From an uncultured Flavobacteriaceae bacterium (lineage in GTDB: Bacteria > Bacteroidota > Bacteroidia > Flavobacteriales > Flavobacteriaceae): a stretch of 19,918 nucleotides of DNA. Position 1 is the first letter of the stretch. The number at the start of each line of letters is the position of its first letter. Below are positions 5,102 to 10,424 of this stretch, piece by piece. The notes beneath the pieces are model-generated. The model did no database searches. It was not told where the DNA came from and was given only the letters and a program-made list of their open reading frames with translations. A program made the position numbers and the translations under genes. The stretch spans positions 1-19,918 of the forward strand of contig CALZKX010000201.1 in assembly GCA_945788155.1 (NCBI GenBank), given 5' to 3'.

Positions 5102-6121
5102 ATGGCTGCAGGTGTATTCACTGATCTCAAAGGAAGAATCTTTGGAAGTCTTCTTGTCGTGAAGGATTCAAAGAAGAGACACTCGAGTACCGGTGAAGTC
5201 CTCTGGGAATGTCTCTGCATATGTGAGAAGAGAGTCCTACGGAGAACTTCAAAGCTAACCTCAGGCAAAGTGTCTACCTGTGGCTGCAGGAAGATAAATA
5301 AGAAGAAGCTACCAGGAACTAAAGAGCTTCGGAAGAGACTAAAGAAACGTAAGACTAAACTGTCTCTTAACGATTTCACACAGGAACAACGTGACCAGAT
5401 GGTCAAGGAGTTCCTCTCTGGAGTTACACTACGAGAATTAGAAACTAAGTACTCAATAGATTATAAGTCTTGTTACCGTTATATCCAAGACTATAAGGAT
5501 GCAATCAATACTGCATGGGAACTAAATGTAATGGTGAAGACAAACAAAGGTGACTACTCTAAGATACACCTAGACAAAGCCTTAGCAGTAAGATACATAG
5601 ACCCAGAACTAAAGAAGATCATAAGTGAATATGACTCTAACTCATTATCGAAGGAAGAGTTAGTATATGGATGGGTATTCGTTAAGGCTGGTAGTAACTC
5701 AGTAGCTATGAAGGAGTCAGGATTCTTAGAAGTATTACCTAAGAAGAATAGGACTCAAGTGTATCAGAACCTCTTAGGAATGTACCTACGAGAGAAACCA
5801 AATGTAGCTAAGTACATCAAAGAGCTCCAGTTAAAGAATGTACAAGAGACTGAGATAACTAAGAAGTATGTCCAAAGTGAGTTAATACTCCAAGTAGAGC
5901 AACTCAAAGAGATCTGTGCTAGCAGTACAGGAGCTCAGGCTAGAGCTAGTATGCTAAAGGCTATCGAGATGCTAGGAAGATCAGTAGGAGCATTCACTGA
6001 TAAAGTAGAAGTAACTAAGGTAGACCACGGCAGAGCTATTGACTCCCTACTAATAGAAGCTAAGAAGGAAGTAAACGAGACTATCGAAGCTGGTTCATAC
6101 AAGGTTAAAGATGCCAAGTAA
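5102..6121 (+). CDS. terS: terminase small subunit with N-terminal zinc-binding domain
   Basis: 339 aa, longer than most small terminases, and apparently built of three parts. Residues about 8-62 (GRIFGSLLVV, later VLWECLCIC and ending STCGC) match the zinc-binding module usually found next to AP2 or HNH domains in phage endonuclease-like proteins, with Cys37, 39, 41, 60 and 62. A basic linker (63-90) follows. Residues about 97-131 form a helix-turn-helix (LRELETKYSID..CYRYIQDY) suited to recognising packaging DNA. The C-terminus (about 284-302, MLKAIEMLGRSVGAFTDKVEV) resembles the end of Terminase_2-type small subunits. The ATG has GGGAGT upstream. The last codons overlap the large terminase gene by 11 bases, which supports the assignment. 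The fusion is unusual. Confidence 0.78.
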   Translation: MAAGVFTDLKGRIFGSLLVVKDSKKRHSSTGEVLWECLCICEKRVLRRTSKLTSGKVSTCGCRKINKKKLPGTKELRKRLKKRKTKLSLNDFTQEQRDQMVKEFLSGVTLRELETKYSIDYKSCYRYIQDYKDAINTAWELNVMVKTNKGDYSKIHLDKALAVRYIDPELKKIISEYDSNSLSKEELVYGWVFVKAGSNSVAMKESGFLEVLPKKNRTQVYQNLLGMYLREKPNVAKYIKELQLKNVQETEITKKYVQSELILQVEQLKEICASSTGAQARASMLKAIEMLGRSVGAFTDKVEVTKVDHGRAIDSLLIEAKKEVNETIEAGSYKVKDAK

Positions 6122-7523
6122 TAGTCAGAAGCAGATACAAGAACTGCAGAAGATATGGCAGAAGAACCCCTTATTAGGTATCAAGCAGTTGTTCCAAGTA
6201 GAGCCCACTGAACAACAGAAGGGGCTCATCTTAGATGCATGGCACCCACAGGCAAGGTCAGCATGTGCCAGTTGTCAGGGAGCCGGTAAGACAGCCACTC
6301 TAGTCTGGTTAACCTTCCTCTTCCTACTAACTCAACCGGACTGTAGGGTATTAATTACTAGTCCAAGTTATCAGCAGCTCACAAGGGTATTCCACGCTGA
6401 GGCTTGTAAGTGGCATGCTAAGATGCCAGAGGATTTCAAAGACTTCTTTGAGATCACGAAAGAGAATATTAAGATCAAGAGTAGACCACATATCTTTGCT
6501 AGCTTGGTAACAGCTAGTGCAGAGAATGAGGAATCATTGCAGGGTGGTCACTCTGAATCATATGTAGTTCTAGCAGATGAAGCATCGGGTATAGATGAAA
6601 AGGTATTTGATCTACTACTGGGTACTCTATCCACTGGAAAGGGTGGTAGGTTTGTAATGACATCTAACCCACTTCGTTCTGCTGGTAGGTTTGCTGAGTG
6701 TTTCTCGAAAGAGTCAATGCAGAAAGAGCATGGTGGTAAATGGACTACGATGCACTTCTCAGCATACGATTCACCTAATATCAATAAGGATTGGATCGAA
6801 GAGATGAAGAGTACCTACGGAGAGGATAGTGATATCTTCAGGGTAAGGGTACTCGGTCAGTTCCCACGGGCAAGTAACTCACAGTTCTTCCCAACTGATC
6901 TAATCAGCAGTGCCATTAAGAACCGAGTAGATGAAATGTACTTCGGTAGATTCCCTCGGATCAGTGGTGCAGATATAGCTCGATTCGGAGACGACAGTAC
7001 AGTATTCGTAACTAGACAAGGCCCGAAGCTCCTCGATATAACTGAGTACAGAGGCCTCGACACAATGGAAGTAGCTGGTAAACTAGTAGAGTACCGTAAC
7101 CTCCAAAGAGCTCAAGTGGTAGCAATAGATGCTATTGGTATCGGAGCTGGAGTATATGATAGATGTAGACAACTAGGATTACCAACTATCCCAGTGGTAG
7201 TCTCTAATAAGTCTACTGAACCACAGCAGTACTTGAACTTGAGATCACAGCTATACGGACATACCAAGCAGTGGTTAGAGAATGGTGCTCAACTACCAAT
7301 GAATGAAGATATGAGACAACAGTTCCTCAGTATGCAGTACGGATATAATCCAAAGATGCAAGTGCAGCTGATGGCTAAGAAGGACATAAAGAAACTAGGA
7401 CTACCAAGTCCAGATATCGTTGATGCAATAGCACTTACCTTTGTACAGGAGTGCTTGAATACACAAGGATCATTTAATCAGAAACCAAGAAGGATAATAG
7501 CTCCACAAGTACTGTGGGCATAA
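6111..7523 (+). CDS. terL: terminase large subunit (packaging ATPase and nuclease)
   Basis: The motor that pumps DNA into the prohead and cuts the concatemer. The 470-aa protein has a variant Walker A, CQGAGKT (residues 55-61). Walker B is YVVLADE (151-157), with catalytic Glu157. The coupling motif TSNP lies at 184-187. The C-terminal RNase-H-fold nuclease shows Asp288 (GADIARFGDDS), Asp340 (VAIDAIG) and Asp438 (PDIVDAIAL). Length and motif order are normal and the protein appears complete. It begins inside the small-subunit gene. After it, the usual portal gene is displaced by the tRNA array. Confidence 0.95.
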   Translation: MPSNSQKQIQELQKIWQKNPLLGIKQLFQVEPTEQQKGLILDAWHPQARSACASCQGAGKTATLVWLTFLFLLTQPDCRVLITSPSYQQLTRVFHAEACKWHAKMPEDFKDFFEITKENIKIKSRPHIFASLVTASAENEESLQGGHSESYVVLADEASGIDEKVFDLLLGTLSTGKGGRFVMTSNPLRSAGRFAECFSKESMQKEHGGKWTTMHFSAYDSPNINKDWIEEMKSTYGEDSDIFRVRVLGQFPRASNSQFFPTDLISSAIKNRVDEMYFGRFPRISGADIARFGDDSTVFVTRQGPKLLDITEYRGLDTMEVAGKLVEYRNLQRAQVVAIDAIGIGAGVYDRCRQLGLPTIPVVVSNKSTEPQQYLNLRSQLYGHTKQWLENGAQLPMNEDMRQQFLSMQYGYNPKMQVQLMAKKDIKKLGLPSPDIVDAIALTFVQECLNTQGSFNQKPRRIIAPQVLWA

Positions 7524-7639
7524 TAATACACATTAAGCCCCTTTATGACCATTAAGGTAACCAAATGAGAACATTAACAGTAGTGCATAAACATAAGCAT
7601 CTCCTTAAGCCCTATCCAGGACTAAAGGGATAACTATGT
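7524..7639 (+). other. spacer between terminase gene and tRNA array
   Basis: No gene. It holds small possible hairpins such as CCTT/AAGG and CCC/GGG around TCCAGGA. CATTAA and AGTGCA here (about 7573-7593) can pair with TGCACT and TTAATG in the 5' part of tRNA-Lys. Such pairing would compete with that tRNA's fold unless cut by processing. Confidence 0.4.
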
Positions 7640-7713
7640 GCACTGCTAACTTAATGGTAAAGTAGGGGGCTTTTAACCTTCAAATCAGAGTTCGATTCTC
7701 TGGCGGTGCACCA
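7640..7713 (+). tRNA. tRNA-Lys(TTT)
   Basis: Acceptor GCACTGC/GCGGTGC, anticodon loop CTTTTAA, T-arm CAGAG-TTCGATT-CTCTG, discriminator A, encoded CCA. First gene of the array. Confidence 0.93.
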
Positions 7714-7723
7714 CAGAATATAT

Positions 7724-7799
7724 CTGGGTGTAATTCAGAGGTCAGAAGGCCTGCCTTGGACGCAGGAAGTCGTTGGTTCGAATCCAGCCACCCAGACCA
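7724..7799 (+). tRNA. tRNA-Pro(TGG)
   Basis: Acceptor CTGGGTG/CACCCAG, anticodon arm CCTGC-CTTGGAC-GCAGG, T-loop TTCGAAT, encoded CCA. Confidence 0.93.
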
Positions 7800-7806
7800 T
7801 AGTTTT

Positions 7807-7879
7807 AACTCACATAGCTTAAAGTAAAGCACCTTGGCATCGGGACAAGGAGAATCCTTCTAACGAAAGGGGTGAGTTA
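7807..7879 (+). ncRNA. unusual tRNA-like cloverleaf without CCA (element X1)
   Basis: All four stems can form. The acceptor is AACTCAC/GTGAGTT, extendable outward to 10 bp. The D-stem is GCTT/AAGC, the anticodon stem CCTTG/CAAGG and the T-stem TCCTT/AAGGG, with a 4-nt variable region. Abnormal points: the anticodon loop is nine bases (GCATCGGGA), the D-loop has no GG, the T-loop is CTAACGA rather than TTCRANY, and the discriminator A is followed by AAT, not CCA. The middle triplet of the loop is TCG (Arg), but the reading is uncertain. It could be a degenerate tRNA, a divergent functional one needing CCA addition, or a tRNA mimic. Confidence 0.5.
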
Positions 7880-7892
7880 AATTGATTAGTAT

Positions 7893-7968
7893 GCTTGGGT
7901 AGCCCAACGGCAGAGGCAGTGGTCTTAGACACCATTCAGTGAGAGTTCGAATCTCTCCCCAAGTACCA
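7893..7968 (+). tRNA. tRNA-Leu(TAG), short variable region
   Basis: Acceptor GCTTGGG/CCCAAGT with G·T at 1-72. Anticodon arm GTGGT-CTTAGAC-ACCAT, T-arm GAGAG-TTCGAAT-CTCTC, CCA encoded. The variable region is only five bases, unlike normal bacterial class II tRNA-Leu. Confidence 0.9.
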
Positions 7969-7979
7969 CAGAACAGAGT

Positions 7980-8064
7980 GGTTCTTTAGATCGTTAAGGA
8001 GACGAGCAGGATTGTAAACCCTGTCCGGAAGGCCGAGTGGGTTCGATACCCTCAAGAACCACCA
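7980..8064 (+). tRNA. tRNA-Tyr(GTA)
   Basis: Acceptor GGTTCTT/AAGAACC, loop TTGTAAA after stem CAGGA (A·C at the loop end), 13-base variable region as expected for bacterial Tyr, T-loop TTCGATA, CCA encoded. Confidence 0.9.
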
Positions 8065-8078
8065 TATAAGTTTGTATG

Positions 8079-8154
8079 GTGACTTTAGTGTCAATGGTTA
8101 GCACGTCAGGTCGTGGCCCTGATAGTGTCGGTTCGAGTCCGTCAGGTCACACCA
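8079..8154 (+). tRNA. tRNA-His(GTG)
   Basis: Acceptor GTGACTT/AGGTCAC, preceded by a G that could be the -1 base. Anticodon arm TCAGG-TCGTGGC-CCTGA, T-loop TTCGAGT, CCA encoded. The discriminator is A rather than the usual bacterial C. Confidence 0.9.
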
Positions 8155-8165
8155 CAGAATATTAT

Positions 8166-8239
8166 GGACTCTTGGCAGAGTGGCAATGCATTCGGTTGAA
8201 GCCCGGACAAGAGTGGTTCGATTCCATTAGAGTCCACCA
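8166..8239 (+). tRNA. tRNA-Phe(GAA)
   Basis: Acceptor GGACTCT/AGAGTCC, anticodon arm TTCGG-TTGAAGC-CCGGA, T-loop TTCGATT, discriminator A, CCA encoded. Confidence 0.92.
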
Positions 8240-8248
8240 GAGTTGTTT

Positions 8249-8323
8249 AGTTCTTTAGTAGAATGGCTAGAACGCTTGGCTTACATCCAAGAGATGATGG
8301 TTCGATTCCTTCAAGAACTACCA
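8249..8323 (+). tRNA. tRNA-Val(TAC)
   Basis: Acceptor AGTTCTT/AAGAACT, anticodon arm CTTGG-CTTACAT-CCAAG, T-loop TTCGATT, CCA encoded. Confidence 0.92.
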
Positions 8324-8326
8324 TGA

Positions 8327-8386
8327 ATTAACCTTCCTCCTTCGTGCCTAAAGCTGGTATATGGCCTTGAGTTCCAGCAGGTTAAT
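8327..8386 (+). ncRNA. stem-closed element in tRNA array, unknown (element X2)
   Basis: Fills one of only three large gaps in the array. A perfect 8-bp outer stem ATTAACCT (8327-8334)/AGGTTAAT (8379-8386) encloses GCTGG (8353-8357)/CCAGC (8374-8378) with a 16-base loop. No D-arm, T-loop or CCA is evident, so I cannot call it a tRNA. It shares the TTAAC...GTTAA closing core with X1 and X3. Confidence 0.45.
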
Positions 8387-8388
8387 AT

Positions 8389-8462
8389 AGTCTAATAGCT
8401 CAATGGTAGAGCAGGCAGCTTATAACTGTCAGATGTTGGTTCAATTCCTGCTTAGACTACCA
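8389..8462 (+). tRNA. tRNA-Ile(TAT)
   Basis: Acceptor AGTCTAA/TTAGACT, D-arm GCTC-AATGGTA-GAGC, anticodon arm GGCAG-CTTATAA-CTGTC, T-loop TTCAATT, CCA encoded. It reads AUA directly. Most bacteria use a CAT tRNA with lysidine for this codon. Confidence 0.92.
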
Positions 8463-8469
8463 TGAGTAT

Positions 8470-8546
8470 ACTAGAGTAGCCCAACGGCAGAGGCATACGG
8501 TTTAAGCCCGTACAAGTGATGGGTTCGAATCCCTCCTCTAGTACCA
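8470..8546 (+). tRNA. tRNA-Leu(TAA), short variable region
   Basis: Acceptor ACTAGAG/CTCTAGT, anticodon arm TACGG-TTTAAGC-CCGTA, T-loop TTCGAAT, CCA encoded. Like the other Leu tRNA here, it lacks the long variable arm. Confidence 0.9.
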
Positions 8547-8616
8547 CTAGTTAACATCTTAGTATCGCAGTAGGGTTCATAGTCCACAGAAACTATGGCA
8601 TAGATGTTAACACTAG
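8547..8616 (+). ncRNA. stem-closed element in tRNA array, unknown (element X3)
   Basis: CTAG-TTAACATCT (8547-8559) pairs with AGATGTTAA-CA-CTAG (8602-8616): 13 bp with a 2-base bulge, a very stable outer stem. Inside, CATAGT (8578-8583)/ACTATG (8592-8597) closes an 8-base loop, CCACAGAA. No T-arm motif and no CCA. It is about tRNA-sized but with only two clear helices. It could be a minimal tRNA-like RNA, a processing signal or an unrelated small RNA. Confidence 0.45.
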
Positions 8617-8706
8617 GGAAGATTGGCAGAGTCAGGTAATGTACTGGGTTGCTAACCCAAGGTTGTCGTAACAGACACACTGGTTCGAATCCAGTATCTT
8701 CCTCCA
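8617..8706 (+). tRNA. tRNA-Ser(GCT)
   Basis: Acceptor GGAAGAT/ATCTTCC, anticodon loop TTGCTAA, long class II variable region, T-arm ACTGG-TTCGAAT-CCAGT, discriminator T, CCA encoded. Confidence 0.92.
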
Positions 8707-8707
8707 T

Positions 8708-8721
8708 CACGCATGAGCGTG
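8708..8721 (+). other. small hairpin between tRNA genes
   Basis: CACGC-ATGA-GCGTG, a perfect 5-bp stem in a 31-base spacer. It may help processing. Confidence 0.35.
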
Positions 8722-8737
8722 GTAATAGATAAAGAGT

Positions 8738-8813
8738 GGTTCCGTAGCTAAATGGATTAAGCAGGAGGTTTCTACCCTTCGATATGCAGGTTCGAGTCCT
8801 GTCGGGACTTCCA
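8738..8813 (+). tRNA. tRNA-Arg(TCT)
   Basis: Acceptor GGTTCCG/CGGGACT with two G·T pairs. Anticodon arm GGAGG-TTTCTAC-CCTTC, T-arm GCAGG-TTCGAGT-CCTGT, CCA encoded. Confidence 0.92.
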
Positions 8814-8815
8814 AT

Positions 8816-8888
8816 ACTCCATCCGGTGACTCCGGTGTCGGGGTTACGAACCTTGATTACAGTGGTTTAATTCCACTATGGAGTTCCA
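8816..8888 (+). tRNA. tRNA-Arg(ACG), compact D-arm
   Basis: Acceptor ACTCCAT/ATGGAGT, anticodon arm CGGGG-TTACGAA-CCTTG, T-arm AGTGG-TTTAATT-CCACT, CCA encoded. The D-region is shortened (CCGG-TGACT-CCGG) and lacks the GG pair. A34 would need conversion to inosine. Confidence 0.85.
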
Positions 8889-8903
8889 CAATAATATTAG
8901 GAT

Positions 8904-8974
8904 ATCTCATCCAGAGGTCTGGCTTTAGGATTGCAACCCCTGAAAGAACAGTTCAATACCGTTATGGGATTCCA
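8904..8974 (+). tRNA. tRNA-Cys(GCA), compact D-arm
   Basis: Acceptor ATCTCAT/ATGGGAT, anticodon loop TTGCAAC with an A·C closing mismatch as in tRNA-Tyr here. D-arm CCAG-AGGT-CTGG has a 4-base loop. T-loop TTCAATA, CCA encoded. At 71 bases it is the shortest in the array. Confidence 0.82.
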
Positions 8975-8978
8975 GTAT

Positions 8979-9052
8979 AGTTTCATAGTTCAATGATAGA
9001 ACGCTTGCCTGATTAGCGAGAGATCTGGGTTTGAGTCCTAGTGAAACTACCA
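8979..9052 (+). tRNA. tRNA-Ile(GAT)
   Basis: Acceptor AGTTTCA/TGAAACT, D-stem GTTC/GAAC, anticodon arm CTTGC-CTGATTA-GCGAG, T-arm CTGGG-TTTGAGT-CCTAG, CCA encoded. Confidence 0.92.
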
Positions 9053-9060
9053 AGAATAAT

Positions 9061-9143
9061 GGAAGGTACCGCCAAGGGGCAAACGTGGTTTGAACCCACT
9101 GGCAGGGTGAAACCTGGGTGTTCGATTCATCTACCTTCCTCCA
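9061..9143 (+). tRNA. tRNA-Ser(TGA)
   Basis: Acceptor GGAAGGT/ACCTTCC, loop TTTGAAC, class II variable arm CAGG-GTGAAA-CCTG, T-loop TTCGATT, discriminator T, CCA encoded. Confidence 0.9.
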
Positions 9144-9151
9144 TAAGATAT

Positions 9152-9228
9152 GCCCTTGAAACATTTATCTGGATGATGTCTTGCCTTGTAAGCAAGCGAA
9201 CTGGGTTCAATTCCTAGCTGGGGCCCCA
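9152..9228 (+). tRNA. tRNA-Thr(TGT)
   Basis: Acceptor GCCCTTG/CTGGGGC with one T·T mismatch, anticodon arm CTTGC-CTTGTAA-GCAAG, T-arm CTGGG-TTCAATT-CCTAG, discriminator C, CCA encoded. Confidence 0.88.
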
Positions 9229-9240
9229 GAAAGAAACAAT

Positions 9241-9315
9241 GGCTCTATAGCTCAGAGGAAGAGCACTCGGTTGTCAGCCGAGAGGTCGAGATATCATAAT
9301 TCTCTAGGGTCGCCA
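9241..9315 (+). tRNA. tRNA-Asp(GTC), divergent T-loop
   Basis: Acceptor GGCTCTA/TAGGGTC, D-arm GCTC-AGAGGAA-GAGC, anticodon arm CTCGG-TTGTCAG-CCGAG, discriminator G, CCA encoded. The T-arm GAGAT-ATCATAA-TTCTC lacks the normal G53-C61 pair and TTCRANY loop. Confidence 0.85.
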
Positions 9316-9324
9316 ATTAAGAGT

Positions 9325-9398
9325 GGGGGAGTAGTATAACGGGATTATACTGGGCTTGCACCTCAGAGATCAGGGTTCGATTCCCTGTTCTTCCACCA
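9325..9398 (+). tRNA. tRNA-Ala(TGC)
   Basis: Acceptor GGGGGAG/TTCTTCC with three G·T pairs, including G3·T70, the alanine identity element. Anticodon arm CTGGG-CTTGCAC-CTCAG, T-arm CAGGG-TTCGATT-CCCTG, CCA encoded. Confidence 0.92.
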
Positions 9399-9407
9399 AA
9401 GAAACAT

Positions 9408-9480
9408 GCGGGTAAGCTAATGGATAGTCCTCGGCCTTCCAAGCCGTAGTGAGAGATTTCGATCATCTCTATCCGCTCCA
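9408..9480 (+). tRNA. tRNA-Gly(TCC)
   Basis: Acceptor GCGGGTA/TATCCGC, loop CTTCCAA on stem CGGC/GCCG, T-arm GAGAT-TTCGATC-ATCTC, discriminator T, CCA encoded. Confidence 0.9.
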
Positions 9481-9491
9481 CAGTTTAGTGT

Positions 9492-9568
9492 AGTTCTATG
9501 GTGTAGTTTGGTATGCACGAGTGCCTGTTAAGCATTAAGCCAAGGTTCGAATCCTTGTAGGACTGCCA
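9492..9568 (+). tRNA. tRNA-Asn(GTT)
   Basis: Acceptor AGTTCTA/TAGGACT, anticodon arm AGTGC-CTGTTAA-GCATT, T-arm CAAGG-TTCGAAT-CCTTG, discriminator G, CCA encoded. Confidence 0.92.
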
Positions 9569-9572
9569 TTGT

Positions 9573-9644
9573 AGATACTAGGTCATGGTGACCAATCTGG
9601 CTCCAAACCAGTAGGAGAGGGTTCGATTCCTTCAGTGTCTGCCA
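9573..9644 (+). tRNA. tRNA-Trp(CCA)
   Basis: Acceptor AGATACT/AGTGTCT, compact D-arm GGTC-ATGGT-GACC, loop CTCCAAA, T-arm GAGGG-TTCGATT-CCTTC, discriminator G, CCA encoded. Confidence 0.9.
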
Positions 9645-9654
9645 AGAGGATTAT

Positions 9655-9730
9655 AGGGGTATAGTCCAACGATTAGGGCGTGGGGCTTTGAACCCCAAGG
9701 TGGCAGGTTTGATTCCTCCTACCCCTTCCA
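9655..9730 (+). tRNA. tRNA-Gln(TTG)
   Basis: Acceptor AGGGGTA/TACCCCT, anticodon arm TGGGG-CTTTGAA-CCCCA, T-loop TTTGATT, CCA encoded. Confidence 0.92.
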
Positions 9731-9734
9731 ATAT

Positions 9735-9809
9735 GGCCCTAGGAGCAGCTGGTTAAGCTACGAGGCTTTCAACCTTGGTTACCGAGTTCGATTCTCGGTA
9801 GGGTCACCA
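9735..9809 (+). tRNA. tRNA-Glu(TTC)
   Basis: Acceptor GGCCCTA/TAGGGTC, anticodon arm CGAGG-CTTTCAA-CCTTG, T-arm CCGAG-TTCGATT-CTCGG, CCA encoded. Confidence 0.92.
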
Positions 9810-9826
9810 ATAATATGAACAAGTGT

Positions 9827-9902
9827 TGCGGAGTAATTCAACGGTTAGAAGCTGAGCCTCATAAGCTCAGAGCAGTGGGTTCAACTCCCACCTCCGCTAC
9901 CA
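9827..9902 (+). tRNA. tRNA-Met(CAT), last gene of the array
   Basis: Acceptor TGCGGAG/CTCCGCT has a T·T mismatch at 1-72, a trait of bacterial initiators. However, the anticodon stem TGAGC/GCTCA lacks the three G-C pairs of an initiator, and 11-24 is T-A as in elongators. Loop CTCATAA, T-arm GTGGG-TTCAACT-CCCAC, CCA encoded. It is the only CAT tRNA here. An Ile2 identity is unlikely because Ile(TAT) is present. Confidence 0.88.
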
Positions 9903-9933
9903 TAACAATCAACCTTTAAATAGGAGAGATACA

Positions 9934-10332
9934 ATGGCTAACAAGAGTACAACAGTAGGGCCAGTAAGCTGGCATCACGGAGTTAAGTTTATAGACGTAA
10001 CCTTTGTAGCAGATGACACAGATGCTTCGATGGATACAGGAACTATCACAGGTGCAAAAGGGATGCAACTGCATTCAGTAAGCATTAACGCTGGGGCTAC
10101 AGGCCCAACAGTTAACAGTGATCTACAGATAGCTGATAGTTTATCAGGAGTAGACCTAATAGGTGCAGCTAGTAACGGAGCAAACATCGTTGATTCAGAT
10201 GATTCTACTACTTATGCATTAGCTGAAGACACTACCCATATGGTTCATGGGAATGCAGTCTTAACAATAACTAATAACGCAGTGAACAGTGCTACTACTG
10301 TCATCACATGTGCATTCATTAAAATCAAGTAA
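9934..10332 (+). CDS. small virion-type protein, 132 aa (head decoration candidate)
   Basis: Starts MANKSTTVGPVSWHHGVKF with AGGAGA eight bases upstream. Rich in Ser, Thr, Asp, Ala and Val with alternating beta-type pattern and no charge clusters, typical of small capsid or decoration proteins. No cysteine motif or membrane segment except a single Cys near the end. It lies directly after the tRNA array and before the other structural genes, so a virion role is likely but unproven. I do not recognise the family. Confidence 0.7.
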   Translation: MANKSTTVGPVSWHHGVKFIDVTFVADDTDASMDTGTITGAKGMQLHSVSINAGATGPTVNSDLQIADSLSGVDLIGAASNGANIVDSDDSTTYALAEDTTHMVHGNAVLTITNNAVNSATTVITCAFIKIK

Positions 10333-10352
10333 ACCCCTAACCGCAGGGATTC

Positions 10353-10365
10353 CCACATAGTGTGG
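10353..10365 (+). other. short hairpin between virion genes
   Basis: CCACA-TAG-TGTGG, a perfect 5-bp stem in the 92-base gap. No T-tract follows, so it is not an intrinsic terminator. Confidence 0.35.
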
Positions 10366-10424
10366 TGTAGTCTCTGAGCCCATAATTGGAGATTTCGGTA
10401 GGGAATTATAATAGGAGAAACAAC

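Noticed and set aside
5205..5420. Further copies of the 14-bp repeat in the small terminase gene
   Set aside because: Only half-sites (TGTCTCTG, TCTCTGGAG) are present; the inverted arm is missing, so chance is sufficient.
8471..9164. Open frames crossing the tRNA array (minus 8471-8710, 8925-9164; plus 8076-8258)
   Set aside because: They run over well-formed tRNA genes and have no ribosome sites.
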